Origin: JANWXD01 sp037446115 | GTDB taxonomy: Bacteria; Acidobacteriota; Terriglobia; Bryobacterales; Bryobacteraceae | Assembly (NCBI GenBank): GCA_037446115.1 | Contig: JBBIJF010000048.1 | Location: 1 to 22,403, forward strand | Direction of reading: 5' to 3' | DNA length: 22,403 bases | Shown: positions 6,757-16,800 of the stretch, in pieces | How positions within the stretch are numbered: position 1 is the stretch's first letter | How the letters are laid out: the number at the start of each line of letters is the position of its first letter | Notes under the pieces: generated by a model | The model's database searches: none | What the model saw: only the letters and a program-made list of their open reading frames with translations | Told to the model about the DNA's origin: nothing | Made by a program: the position numbers and the translations under genes

Positions 6757-7676
6757 GGATTGTCCTGTTGTTTTTCGTGCTGGCGCCCATCGGCTTGCCG
6801 GCGACCTGCTTTCTCACGGTTGCGGGACTGGGGGGTGAGCCGGACTACGAGCAACGGTTTGCCGCCTGGGCCAAAGAAATCGAAAACACGCTCCGCGCCA
6901 GCCGGGCGGAAGCGCGCCTGGAGAACCTGACCGGACCTGCCGCCACGCGGGAGGCCCTGCGGGCGGCGTTCGAGCGTCTCGCGCAGGAGTGCGGCGCGCG
7001 CGACGACCTAGTGGTGATGCTCATCGGTCACGGCACCTTCGACGGCTTCGAATACAAATTCAACTTGCCCGGACCGGACGTCACGGCGGCCGAGCTGGCC
7101 GGACTGCTGGACAAAGTTCCGGCACAGCGCCAGCTCGTCGTCAACATGACCAGCGCCAGCGGCGCCTCCTTGGCGCCCCTCAGCCGTCCGGGCCGGATCG
7201 TCATCACCGCCACGAAAAGCGGCACGGAGAAAAACGCCACGGTCTTCGCCCGGTACTGGGCTGAGGCGCTGCGGGATCCTTCGGCGGATACCGACAAGAA
7301 CGAGGCCATTACGGCCCTGGAGGCTTTCCGCTACGCCCAGCGGAAGACCGCCGAATTCTACGAGGCACAGAAACGGATCGCAACGGAACACCCCCTGCTG
7401 GACGACACAGGCCAGGGGGAGGGCGCGCGCGCTCCGTCTGCAGAAGAGAAACAGGGTCGCCTGGCGGCGAACTTCACCTTGCTGCGTTTCGGCGCAGCTC
7501 AGGCGGCCGCCCGCGATCCGGAAAAGCGCAAGCTGCTGGCGCGCAAAGAGCAGCTCGAACAGGAAATTGATCGTCTCAAGTACGAAAAGGCCGCCATGCC
7601 CCTTGAGGAATACCGGCGCCGGCTCACGGCACTGCTGGTCGAACTGGCCCGCACGCAGGAGGCTTTAGAAAAGTGA
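6753..7676 (+). CDS. Exported caspase-fold (C13/C14-like) protein with Cys-to-Ser change, EF-hand-like loop and C-terminal coiled coil
   Basis: The 307-residue product starts at ATG 6753, which overlaps the upstream stop. Residues 1-18 form a signal peptide. The core has the caspase/legumain layout: strand plus His (VVMLIGHGTFDG, His93), then strand plus nucleophile position (LVVNMTSASGAS). Where legumain-type enzymes have a Cys in A-C-x-S-G, this protein has Ser134 in T-S-A-S-G. It is therefore either inactive or uses Ser. Residues 179-190 (DTDKNEAITALE) match a 12-residue EF-hand calcium loop (D, D, N at 1, 3, 5; E at 12), which is often seen near this position in bacterial caspase-like proteins. 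Residues 255-305 are a charged coiled coil. The stop overlaps the next start (GTGA). The assignment rests on motifs only. Confidence 0.6.
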   Translation: MRIVLLFFVLAPIGLPATCFLTVAGLGGEPDYEQRFAAWAKEIENTLRASRAEARLENLTGPAATREALRAAFERLAQECGARDDLVVMLIGHGTFDGFEYKFNLPGPDVTAAELAGLLDKVPAQRQLVVNMTSASGASLAPLSRPGRIVITATKSGTEKNATVFARYWAEALRDPSADTDKNEAITALEAFRYAQRKTAEFYEAQKRIATEHPLLDDTGQGEGARAPSAEEKQGRLAANFTLLRFGAAQAAARDPEKRKLLARKEQLEQEIDRLKYEKAAMPLEEYRRRLTALLVELARTQEALEK

Positions 7677-9889
7677 AGCGCAAACTCAGAAGCCTGGCCC
7701 GGCTTGTGGGCAAGTACCTGCCGGCGGCGGTTTTGCTCCAGCTCACGATGGCGGCTCAAACGCTGGAGGAGTGCCGGCGCCTGCAACACCGCGGCCGCCT
7801 GGCTGAGGCCTCGCGCTGCTTTGAGCGCCTTACCGCAGCGGCGGACCCCTATTTGAGAGCAGAGGGCTTCTGGGGCCTCGGACGCTATCAGGAAGCCAGC
7901 AGCCAGTTTGCGGCGGCGGTGGAGCGGTCTCCCAAGAACGCCCTCTATCGCGTGCGCTGGGGACGGCTGTTTCTGGACCGGACGCAGCGACAGGATGCCG
8001 CCGAGCTGTTCCAGGAAGCTCTGAAGCTGGAACCGAACCACGCCGGAGCGCTGCTCGGTCTGGCCCTGGTCGCCTCCGACGGCTTTGAGCGCCGTGCCAT
8101 CGAGCTGGCCGAAAAGGCGCTCGCGGCGGATCCGAAGCTGGCCGAAGCGCGGGTGCTTCTGGCGCGACTCGCGCTCGAGGACGGCGACGAGCAAAAAGCG
8201 ATTGAGGAGGCGGACAAGGCTCTGGCCATCGATCCGGAATGCCTGGAGGCGATGGCGGTTCGCGCCACGGTAGACTGGCTGGCGGACCGCGAGGACACGC
8301 CCTGGATCGGCCGCATCCTGAAGATCAATCCGGTTTACGGCGAGGCCTACGCCACCGCCGCGCACTTTTTTGTACTGAACCGCCGCTACGAGGAAGGGGT
8401 TCGCTTCTACCGCAAGGCCCTCGAGCTCAACCCCAAGTTACACAAGGCCCGGGCGGAGCTCGGCGTGAATCTCATGCGGCTGGGCCTGGATGAGGAGGCC
8501 CGCTGGCATCTGGAGTACTGTTACCACAACGGAGAAAAGTATGCTTCGGTAGTCAACCCGTTGCGACTGCTCGACAGTTACAAGAACTTCGAGACGTTTA
8601 CGACCGGGCAGATTATCCTGAGGCTACACAAATACGACGCAGAACTGCTGCGCCCGTACTTCCAGGCGGAACTCGAGCGGGCGATCCGCACCTACGAGCG
8701 GAAATACCGAATGCGCCTGGAGCGCCCCGTGCGCGTGGAAGCCTACCCGGACCACGAAGATTTCGCGGTGCGCACGCTCGGCATGCCCGGTCTGGGTGCG
8801 CTGGGCGTGACTTTCGGATACGTCGTGGCGATGGATTCCCCCAACGCCCGCAAACCGGGAGAGTTCCACTGGGCGAGCACCTTATGGCACGAAATGAGCC
8901 ACGTTTTCGTCCTGGCCGCCACCAAGCACCGTGCGCCGCGGTGGTTTACCGAGGGCTTGGCGGTGTACGAGGAAACCGCCGTCGCACCCGACTGGGGAGA
9001 CCGCATGACCCCGGAGGTCATCCGGGCGATCCGCGACAAGAGGCTTCTGCCCGTCACGCAGCTGGACCGCGGATTCGTGCGCCCCTCCTACCCAGGCCAA
9101 GTGGTCGTTTCTTACTTCCAGGCCGGCCGCCTTTGCGCATTTATTGCGGAAACGTGGGGCTTCGACAAGCTGCTGGAGATGATGCAGGGGTTTGCAGCCC
9201 GCAAGGGCACTCCGGAGGTGATCGAGCAGACTCTGGGGCTGAAGCCGGAGGAGTTAGACCGGCAGTTTCTCGGTTGGCTGGAGGCCCGAACGCGCCGCAC
9301 CGTGGAAGGGTTTGACCAGTGGCGCAAGGGCATGGAGCGGTTGGCCGCGTCGGCCCGTGCAGGCCGCCACGAAGAGGTGCTCCGGGAGGGTCCCGCATTG
9401 CGCGACCTCTACCCGGATTACGTCGAGCACGGCAGTGCGTATGAGTACCTGGCCGAAGCTCATCTAGCCAAGGGCGACAAGGCTGCGGCGATTGCAGAGC
9501 TCGAACGCTACAGCCGGACCGGCGGGCGGAATCCTCAGCTCATCAAGAAGCTGGCGGCGCTGCTGGAGGAAGCGGGACGCCGCCGCGAGGCCGCCGAGGC
9601 GTTGGAACGCCTGCTCAATATCTACCCGCGGGATGAAGAGTTGCAGCGCAAGCTCGGCGCCCTTTGGCTGGCCGAAGGGAATGCCTCGAAAGCCATCCGC
9701 GCCTACCGCTCCCTGTTAGCCCTCCGGCCGCTGGACCGTGCCGCATCGCACTTTTATCTGGCACAAGCCTATCGGGCCGCCAACCGCCTGGAAGAAGCCC
9801 GGGAGCAGGTTCTGCTGGCCCTCGAGGCCGCCCCGGGCTACCGTCCGGCTCAGAAATTATTACTGGAACTCAATCCCGAAAGCCGATGA
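7673..9889 (+). CDS. TPR protein with central HExxH gluzincin (peptidase MA-like) domain
   Basis: The 738-residue protein starts at GTG 7673 with AGGAGG about 9 nt upstream. An N-terminal hydrophobic segment (about 15-27) looks like a signal peptide or anchor. TPR-like helices fill residues 30-300 (several ALAADPKL, ALAIDPEC and ALELNPKL repeats). The central domain carries HEMSH at residues 406-410 and TEGLA with Glu427 about 17 residues later. This is the gluzincin arrangement, in which two His and one Glu bind zinc and Glu407 is the general base. All ligands are present, so an active metallopeptidase is plausible. A second TPR block occupies about 560-738. A protease flanked by TPR scaffolds inside a MoxR/VWA operon suggests processing of a partner protein; the substrate is unknown. 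Confidence 0.8.
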   Translation: MKRKLRSLARLVGKYLPAAVLLQLTMAAQTLEECRRLQHRGRLAEASRCFERLTAAADPYLRAEGFWGLGRYQEASSQFAAAVERSPKNALYRVRWGRLFLDRTQRQDAAELFQEALKLEPNHAGALLGLALVASDGFERRAIELAEKALAADPKLAEARVLLARLALEDGDEQKAIEEADKALAIDPECLEAMAVRATVDWLADREDTPWIGRILKINPVYGEAYATAAHFFVLNRRYEEGVRFYRKALELNPKLHKARAELGVNLMRLGLDEEARWHLEYCYHNGEKYASVVNPLRLLDSYKNFETFTTGQIILRLHKYDAELLRPYFQAELERAIRTYERKYRMRLERPVRVEAYPDHEDFAVRTLGMPGLGALGVTFGYVVAMDSPNARKPGEFHWASTLWHEMSHVFVLAATKHRAPRWFTEGLAVYEETAVAPDWGDRMTPEVIRAIRDKRLLPVTQLDRGFVRPSYPGQVVVSYFQAGRLCAFIAETWGFDKLLEMMQGFAARKGTPEVIEQTLGLKPEELDRQFLGWLEARTRRTVEGFDQWRKGMERLAASARAGRHEEVLREGPALRDLYPDYVEHGSAYEYLAEAHLAKGDKAAAIAELERYSRTGGRNPQLIKKLAALLEEAGRRREAAEALERLLNIYPRDEELQRKLGALWLAEGNASKAIRAYRSLLALRPLDRAASHFYLAQAYRAANRLEEAREQVLLALEAAPGYRPAQKLLLELNPESR

Positions 9890-9905
9890 AAGGATAGAGA
9901 GCTTC

Positions 9906-10934
9906 ATGGCGATCTCCGTCACCCCGCAACTGGATCCGGTCGAACTGCGGAGCCGGATCGAGCGCTTTCAACAGGTCCAGGACGGCATCCTCCGCGAGGT
10001 CCGCAAGGTGATCGTGGGGATGGATGACGTGCTGGAGCAAATTCTGATCGGATTGTTTGTCGGCGGTCACTGCCTCATCACCGGCATGCCCGGCACGGCC
10101 AAGACTCTGATGGTGCGCACCATCGCGCAGACCCTGGGCCTGGTGTTCAAGCGCATCCAATTCACGCCGGATTTGATGCCTTCCGACATCACCGGCACGG
10201 ACATCATCGAGGAGGATCCCGCCACGGGGCGGCGCACCTGGACCTTCGTGCCCGGTCCGATTTTCGCCAACGTGCTGCTGGCCGACGAGATCAACCGCAC
10301 TCCGCCCAAGACGCAGTCGGCGCTGCTCGAAGCCATGCAGGAGCTCTCCTGTACCGTGAGGGGCAATCACTACAAGATCGAACCGCCCTTTTTTGTCCTC
10401 GCCACCCAGAACCCCATCGAACTGGAAGGCACCTATCCCCTGCCGGAGGCGCAACTGGACCGTTTCCTGTTCAACACCCTGCTCGATTACCTCTCACCGG
10501 AAGAAGAGCTGAAAGTCATCAACCTGACGACGACGACGGAGACGGCCCAGGTGGAGGCGGTGACCAACGCCGGCGAGATCCTGGAGTTCCAGCGGCTGGT
10601 GCGGATGGTGCCCGTGGCCGAATCGGTGGCGCGCCATGCCATCGAACTGGTGCGGGCCACCCGGCCCTCCAACGGCGAGGCGCCCGACTTCGTCAAAAAA
10701 TACGTCAATTTCGGCGCCAGCGTCCGCGCCGCGCAGTTCCTGGTGCTTTCGGCCAAAGTGCGCGCGCTGATGCGCCACCGCTATCACGTCACCTACGAGG
10801 ACGTCCGCGCGCTCGTGAAACCCGTTCTGCGGCACCGGATCCTGCTGAACTTTCATGCCGAGTCCGACCGCCTGAAGCCCGACGACATCCTGGAGCGGCT
10901 GCTGGAGGCGATTCCGGCGCCGCGGGGAGGCTGA
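9906..10934 (+). CDS. MoxR family AAA+ ATPase
   Basis: The 342-residue protein starts at ATG 9906, 16 nt after the previous gene, with AGGA upstream. Motifs are complete: Walker A GMPGTAKT (60-67), Walker B LLADEINR (124-131), sensor 1 ATQNP (166-170) and Arg186 in QLDRF. The C-terminal lid helices include RAAQFLVLSAKVRALM and the DVRALVKPVLRHRI segment typical of MoxR. MoxR ATPases act as chaperones that remodel or metal-load VWA-domain partners; this is known for several relatives. The DUF58 partner begins 3 nt downstream, the canonical pairing. The product is cytoplasmic, possibly at the membrane face. An upstream in-frame extension to 9738 overlaps the TPR gene and is not the start. Confidence 0.95.
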   Translation: MAISVTPQLDPVELRSRIERFQQVQDGILREVRKVIVGMDDVLEQILIGLFVGGHCLITGMPGTAKTLMVRTIAQTLGLVFKRIQFTPDLMPSDITGTDIIEEDPATGRRTWTFVPGPIFANVLLADEINRTPPKTQSALLEAMQELSCTVRGNHYKIEPPFFVLATQNPIELEGTYPLPEAQLDRFLFNTLLDYLSPEEELKVINLTTTTETAQVEAVTNAGEILEFQRLVRMVPVAESVARHAIELVRATRPSNGEAPDFVKKYVNFGASVRAAQFLVLSAKVRALMRHRYHVTYEDVRALVKPVLRHRILLNFHAESDRLKPDDILERLLEAIPAPRGG

Positions 10935-10937
10935 GGC

Positions 10938-11825
10938 GTGCTGGAGCGGTTCCTGGATCCGCAGGTACTGGCCGGCATCTCGGGCCTGGACCTCGTCGCC
11001 AAGACGGTGGTCGAGGGGTTTATCGCCGGCCTTCACCGCTCGCCGGACTTCGGCTTCAGCCAGGAGTTCGCCGAGTACCGTGCGTATGCGCCCGGCGACG
11101 ACCTGCGGCACGTGGACTGGAACGTCTTCGCCCGCACGGAACGCTGCTTCTTGAAACGCTACCGCGGGGAGACCAATACGCGCCTGACGGTGCTGCTCGA
11201 TGTGAGCGCTTCGATGACTTACGGTTCGCACCGGGTCAACAAACTGGACTACGCGCGCTTCCTGACGGCTTCGTTGTTCTACCTGGCCAATCAGCAGCGC
11301 GACGCGGCGGGCTTGATCGTCTTCGACGACGAAGTGCGCAATTACGTCCGGCCGAGTTCGCGCCACGGACAACTCATGCGGCTGCTGCATGCCATCGAAG
11401 AGTGCCGTCCGGGAGCGCGCACCGACTTCGCCCAGCCGTTCTTCTACTTCCAGCAGTTCCTGCAGCGTCCCGGCATCGTCGTGGTGGTCTCGGATTTCTA
11501 TGAATCGCCCGAGACCGTGGTCCGCACCGTCGAGCCGCTCCGGCACCGCGGAAACGAGCTGATTCTTTTCCACGTGCTGGATCCGGAGGAAGTCGAGCCG
11601 AGCTTCGGCCATCCGCTGCTGCTTGTGGACATGGAAAGTCGGGAGACGCTCGAAGTCTCACCCGAATACGCCCGGACCGAGTACCGGAGCCGGATCAGCC
11701 GCCATATCGAGCAATTGCGCACGCGGGCCAAGTCGGCGGGCCTGGATTACTTCCTGCTAATCACCGACCGGCCCCTCGATGAGGCGCTCCGCGAATATCT
11801 CACCATCCGCCAGGGGAGGATGTGA
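10938..11825 (+). CDS. DUF58 domain protein (MoxR partner, VWA-like)
   Basis: The 295-residue protein starts at GTG 10938 with GGGAGG about 8 nt upstream. The DUF58 signature is clear at residues 46-68 (EYRAYAPGDDLRHVDWNVF). A VWA-type fold follows with an intact MIDAS, D88-V-S90-A-S92 (LLDVSASM). No transmembrane helix is visible, so it is probably cytoplasmic, unlike many DUF58 proteins that have two N-terminal helices. In known systems DUF58 proteins are encoded directly after moxR and are thought to be its substrate or adaptor. The TGA overlaps the start of the next gene by one base. Confidence 0.9.
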   Translation: MLERFLDPQVLAGISGLDLVAKTVVEGFIAGLHRSPDFGFSQEFAEYRAYAPGDDLRHVDWNVFARTERCFLKRYRGETNTRLTVLLDVSASMTYGSHRVNKLDYARFLTASLFYLANQQRDAAGLIVFDDEVRNYVRPSSRHGQLMRLLHAIEECRPGARTDFAQPFFYFQQFLQRPGIVVVVSDFYESPETVVRTVEPLRHRGNELILFHVLDPEEVEPSFGHPLLLVDMESRETLEVSPEYARTEYRSRISRHIEQLRTRAKSAGLDYFLLITDRPLDEALREYLTIRQGRM

Positions 11826-13816
11826 TGGGATTCCTCTCTCCTTGGTTCCTGGCGGGTCTGGCGGCAGTGGGGTTGCCGGTGTGGTTCCACCTGCTGCGCA
11901 AGCACCGCAGCACTCCGCAGCCGTTTAGCTCGCTGATGTTCTTCGAGCAGCAGATCCAGAGTTCGGTCAAGCACCGGCGCCTTCACTATCTGCTTCTGTT
12001 CAGCCTGCGCACGGCTTTGGTGATCTTGCTGGCGCTGGCATTCGCGTCGCCGTTCCTTCCCGGCGGGCCGCTCCCGGTCGGTCAGGGTGGCAAGCTGGTG
12101 CTGCTGGCCGTAGATCATTCCTTCAGTATGCGGCAGGGGGACCGCCTCGAGCGGGCCAGGCAGGAAGCCGCACGCGTCATCGCCGCGCTGCGCCCCACCG
12201 ACCGCGCCCAGGTGCTCACCTTCGCCGGTCAGGTGCGACTGGAGGGAGAGCAGACCGGCGACCGCGCCGTTCTCCAGGCTGCCCTGCGTGCGATTCCCGC
12301 CAGCGACTCGCGGGCCTCCTACGCAGACCTGGTGCGGGCGGTGCGCTCGCTGGTTCGAACCGTTACGCGGCCGGTCGAACTGCATGTATTCAGCGATCTG
12401 CAGCGCAGCGGGCTGCCCCAAAGCTTCCGCGATCTGGAGCTTCCGCCCGGAGTCCGGCTCGTGATTCACCGCGTGGAGAACCGTGCATTGCCCAACTGGG
12501 CCGTGGAATCCGTCACAGCGCCTGCGCGCGTCTCCGACCTCAGCACCGTCCGCGTCAAGGCTACGGTGGCGGGTTTTGGGACTCCGGCCACCTCGCGCCG
12601 GGTTTCTCTGGTGGTCAACGGCAGGGTGCTCGAGACGAAAACGGTAGGCGTTCCGGCGGGCGGGCGGGCCGCGGTCGAGTTTGGCTCGCTCGAGGCTCCC
12701 TACGGTTGGAACCGCGCCGAGGTGCGGCTGGAAGATCACGACGAGTTCCCCCCGGACGACCGCTTCCTGTTTGCCCTGGAACGTGCCGAGCCGCTGCGCG
12801 TGCTCTTTGTCCACGAAGCGCGAGATCAGCGCTCGCCTCTGTACTTCCGTGCGGCTCTCGAAGCTTCGGCCGAGTCTTCCTTTGTCGTGGAGACCGTTCC
12901 CGCTGTAACTGCCGGCAGCGCGTCACTGTCCCGGTATGCTTTCGTTGTGCTTTCCGACGCGGCCGGCATTGCGCCTGCGTTCGAAGCGGCATTGCGGGAC
13001 TACGTGAGGCGGGGCGGATCGCTCTGGCTGGCGCTCGGCCCGTCGGCCGCCGGCCGGGGCCGCGTGCCGGTCCTGGGGCATGCCGTGGATCGTACGCGCA
13101 ACGCAGCGGGGGGTGCCTCCCAGCGCGTCGAGTGGCTGGATGCGGGCCATCCCTCGGCGCGACACGGGGGTCGCTGGGCGGGTGTGCGTTTCTACTACGT
13201 GGCAGCCGCCCGCCTGGAAGAGGGGCACGTCATCGCCAAGCTCTCGGATCAGACTCCCTTGCTCGCCGAAGTCACGGCGGGCGCCGGGCGGGTGCTCGTC
13301 TTCAGCTCCACATTCGACAACATTTCCAACGACCTTCCGCTGCACGCCTCCTTTGTGCCCTTCGTCGAGCAGACGGCGCGTTATCTGGCGGGCATCGAAG
13401 CCCATCCCGCGACTGCGGTGGTGGATGGAATGATCCCGTTGCGCAAACCCGGCGATCCGGCCGCCGCCGAAGTCTTTGATCCGGACGGCCGCCGGCTGCT
13501 CACGTTGGCGGAGGCGGCCAAGGCAACGCACGCGGCCGTGCGGCGCGAAGGATTTTTCGAGGTGCGGCGCAGCGAGGGAACCTTTCTGGTGGCTGTCAAC
13601 GCGGACCGCCGCGAGTCGGATTTTGCAGTAATTCCGGAAGAGACGCTCTCATTGTGGGAGAATACGGGGCAAGGGTCGGCAACCGGCGCCGCCGCAAGCG
13701 GAGAAACCGCACGGCGGGTGCTGGCATGGCCGCTGTTGGCGGCGGCTATGCTCGTGGCACTGGCGGAATCGCTGGTCGCCAACCGCTATTTGCCCCTGTC
13801 AAGCGAGGCGGCATGA
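11825..13816 (+). CDS. BatA-like membrane VWA protein
   Basis: The 663-residue protein starts at ATG 11825; GTG at 11822 is possible, but the GGGGAGGA at 11813-11820 is better spaced for 11825. The N-terminus matches the aerotolerance regulator BatA N-terminal family: a helix at 3-23 (LSPWFLAGLAAVGLPVWFHLL), the R-K-H-R region, PFSSLMFF, and a second helix about 55-76. A VWA domain follows with MIDAS residues D97-H-S99-F-S101 (VDHSFSM). Around 370-405 there is a GATase-like segment (FVVLSDAAGI ... YVRRGGSLWLALGP). A C-terminal helix lies at about 632-652. The architecture parallels the 752-residue VWA protein at 4498-6756. BatA-type proteins are partners of MoxR/DUF58 in envelope stress systems; the role here is inferred. 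The stop overlaps the next ATG by 4 nt. Confidence 0.85.
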   Translation: MGFLSPWFLAGLAAVGLPVWFHLLRKHRSTPQPFSSLMFFEQQIQSSVKHRRLHYLLLFSLRTALVILLALAFASPFLPGGPLPVGQGGKLVLLAVDHSFSMRQGDRLERARQEAARVIAALRPTDRAQVLTFAGQVRLEGEQTGDRAVLQAALRAIPASDSRASYADLVRAVRSLVRTVTRPVELHVFSDLQRSGLPQSFRDLELPPGVRLVIHRVENRALPNWAVESVTAPARVSDLSTVRVKATVAGFGTPATSRRVSLVVNGRVLETKTVGVPAGGRAAVEFGSLEAPYGWNRAEVRLEDHDEFPPDDRFLFALERAEPLRVLFVHEARDQRSPLYFRAALEASAESSFVVETVPAVTAGSASLSRYAFVVLSDAAGIAPAFEAALRDYVRRGGSLWLALGPSAAGRGRVPVLGHAVDRTRNAAGGASQRVEWLDAGHPSARHGGRWAGVRFYYVAAARLEEGHVIAKLSDQTPLLAEVTAGAGRVLVFSSTFDNISNDLPLHASFVPFVEQTARYLAGIEAHPATAVVDGMIPLRKPGDPAAAEVFDPDGRRLLTLAEAAKATHAAVRREGFFEVRRSEGTFLVAVNADRRESDFAVIPEETLSLWENTGQGSATGAAASGETARRVLAWPLLAAAMLVALAESLVANRYLPLSSEAA

Positions 13817-16800
13817 ACTGGGTGGAGCAACTCGATCAATACCTGCGAGACCTGGAACGGAGGTTTCGCCTGGCGGTGTTGTTGCGGGGCACCGCGGCTG
13901 CGGCGGCGATAGCGCTCGCCGCCACCGTGGCGCTGGCGCTCATCACGAATGCATTTGCCTTCTCCGAGCGGAGCCTTGCGTGGAGCCGACTCGGGCTGTT
14001 TCTGGCCCTGGCCTTCGCAGTCGCCTTCGCCTTGATCGTGCCCGCGCTGGCGATCAATCGGCGCCGTTCGGCCCGTCTGGCGGAAGAGCGCGTTACCGCC
14101 TTCGAGCAGCGGCTCCTTACGCTGGCGGAGGCGCGCCGCGATCCGCAGGAGGATCCATTCCTGGAGCTGGTGGCCGCGGATGCGGCGCCCGTGGCCGAAA
14201 AAGCTCCACCGTCGGAGGTGCTGCCCTCGCGACGCCTGCTGGCGTTCGCCTCCGCTGCGGTGGCGGCAGTGGGCGTCTTGCTGTGGCTGATCCTTGCCGG
14301 CCCCGGTTTTCTCGGCTACGGCGCAGCCATGCTGTGGGCGCGCCACGGTAAGGAGGCCGTCGGCCCCTTCTACGATATCGTCGTGGAACCCGGCAATCGC
14401 ACGGTGCGGCGCGGCGGCACCCAACAGATCACCGCCCGCCCGGTCGGATTTCAACCCTCCTCGGTGCGCCTATTCGCCCGCTACCGGGGCGTGACGAAAT
14501 GGGAGGAAGCGCCCATGCTGCCCGTGGAGGGTTCCACCGCCTACGCGTTTGTCTTCGCCGCGATCCCTGAGACCGTGGATTACTACGTCAGCGCCGGAAA
14601 GATTCGCTCGAAAACCTACACGCTCTCGGCGGCAGACCTGCCGGCCGTCCGGCAGATCCGCGTCACATACCGCTTCCCGGCCTGGACCGGGCTGCCGGAA
14701 TCTGTCGAGGATCCCGGCGGCGATTTGCGAGCCGTAGAGGGAACGGAGGCGGAAATCGCCGTGCGGACGGACCGTCCCCTGTCGGGCGGCGTGCTTGTGG
14801 TCGAGGACGGCCAGCAGATCGCCCTGGAAAGCAAGGGCGGCCTGTGGAGCGGAGCTCGGCTCAAGATCGAGAAAGACGGCGTCTACCACCTGGCCGTGCG
14901 CGAACATGGCGAGCTGGTGCGGCTGAGCGACGACTACTTTATCGAGGCGCAAAAAGACTCCGAGCCCGTGGTCCGCATCGCACGCCCGGGGCGGGACGCG
15001 CGGGTCAGCCCCATCGAAGAGGTCACCGTGAGCGTCGAAGCCGGCGACGATTTCGGTCTCCGCGATCTGACGCTTCACTACGCTGTCAACGGAGGCCCCG
15101 AGCAGACCATCCCTCTGCTGAAAGGAAAAGGCGGGCGCGAGGCGCAAGGCACGGCGGTGCTGTACCTGGAGGATTTCCGGCTCGCGCCCGGAGACGTCGT
15201 GGCCGTCTATGCCAGCGCCAGGGACGCGCGCACCAGCTCGCGCACGGACATCTTCTTCCTGGAAGCGCAACCTTTCGAGCGCGAATTTACCCAATCGCAA
15301 CAAATGGCCGGCGGCGGAGCGATGGAGGGTGAGCAGCAGGGCCGCATTTCCCAGCGGCAGAAGGAGATCATTGCCGCCACCTGGAACCAGCTGCGCTCGC
15401 CGGGCAACCGGCAGCAGGCCGCCGAGAACGCCAAATTCCTGAGTGAAATGCAGGCCCGACTTCGCGACCAGGCGCGTTCGCTCGCCGGCCGCATGCAGCG
15501 CCGCCAGCTTTCTGCCACGAACCAGGAATTTCAGAGCTTTTCCGAGGACATGGAAAGGGCAGCCCAGGCTATGGAGCCCGCAGCGGAGAAGCTGAAGGCC
15601 GGCCAATGGCGGGAGGCCTTGCCCCACGAACAGAAAGCGCTTCAGCATTTGCTGCGAGCCGAGGCCACATTCCGCCGGATTCAGGTGGCGTTCGGCAGTC
15701 GCGGCGGGGGAGGAGGCGGCGGCGCGAGAGATCTGGAGAGCCTGTTCGATTTGGAACTGGATACGGAAAAGAACCAGTACGAGACCGGGCAGTCAGCCGC
15801 CTCTCGAGAACAGCGCGACCGTGAGGTGGAAGAGGCGCTCCGCCGGCTGGAGGAGCTGGCGCGACGCCAGCAGGAACTGGCGGCGCTGAACCGCCAGCAG
15901 CAACTGACGTTGCAGCAGCGCTGGCAGCAGGAGTTGTTGCGGCGCGAGACGGAGCAGTTGCAGCGCCGCATCGAACAGCTCTCGCGCAGCAGCTCCCAGG
16001 CCCAACAGACGGGTCAGAGCTCGGCGTCGGGTTCCGCACGGTCCGGCCAGTCGGGCGCGGAGGCGCGAGTGGAGCAGACGTTGCGCCGGCTTCGGGAGGC
16101 TGCAGAGTCCATGCGGCGCGCGGGCTCGCCGCAGCCGTCTGCGTCCTCGGGCGAAGAGGCGCGCCGTGCGGCCGAACGGCTCCGCGAGGCGGCGGAATTG
16201 ATGCGCGGGATGCATCGGCAGGAGGCCTCCGCCCGGCTGGACAATCTGGCGCGACAGGCTCAGGAACTGGCCCGCGAGCAGCGGGAATTCGAGCAACGCC
16301 TGCGGGAGCTGTACGGCACTTCGGGCGACCAGGCCGGCAGCGTGCCGTCCCTTCGCCCCGGCGTCACCCCGGAGCAGGCCCGGCAAGGACGTGCGCTGGC
16401 TCAGGAACGCCAGCGTATGTTGGAGAACTTGCAGCGACTCGAGCAGGAGCTGAAGACGGCCGCCCGGGAGCTGGCAGGCACGGAACGTAACGCCGCTTCG
16501 CGTCTCCGCCAGGCGCTGGCGAGCATCCAGGATCAAGAAGTCGCGCTCCGTATGCGTTACAACGCGGAGTTGCTCCGCCGCGGCATGGGATCGTTTGTTC
16601 CGCCGCGAGAAGCGCCGATCACCCGTGCCCTGGAGGAGGTCCGGGATCAGGTCCAACAGGCTCAGGCGGCGCTCGAGGGCAGCCCTGAGCGCTCACCGGC
16701 AGGGCTCGAAGGAGCGGTAGCACGACTCGAACGTCTGCGGCGGCGTGCCGAACAGCTGGCTCGCGGGCAGGTCCCCCAACGCGGCTCCCGAGGGGAGCAA

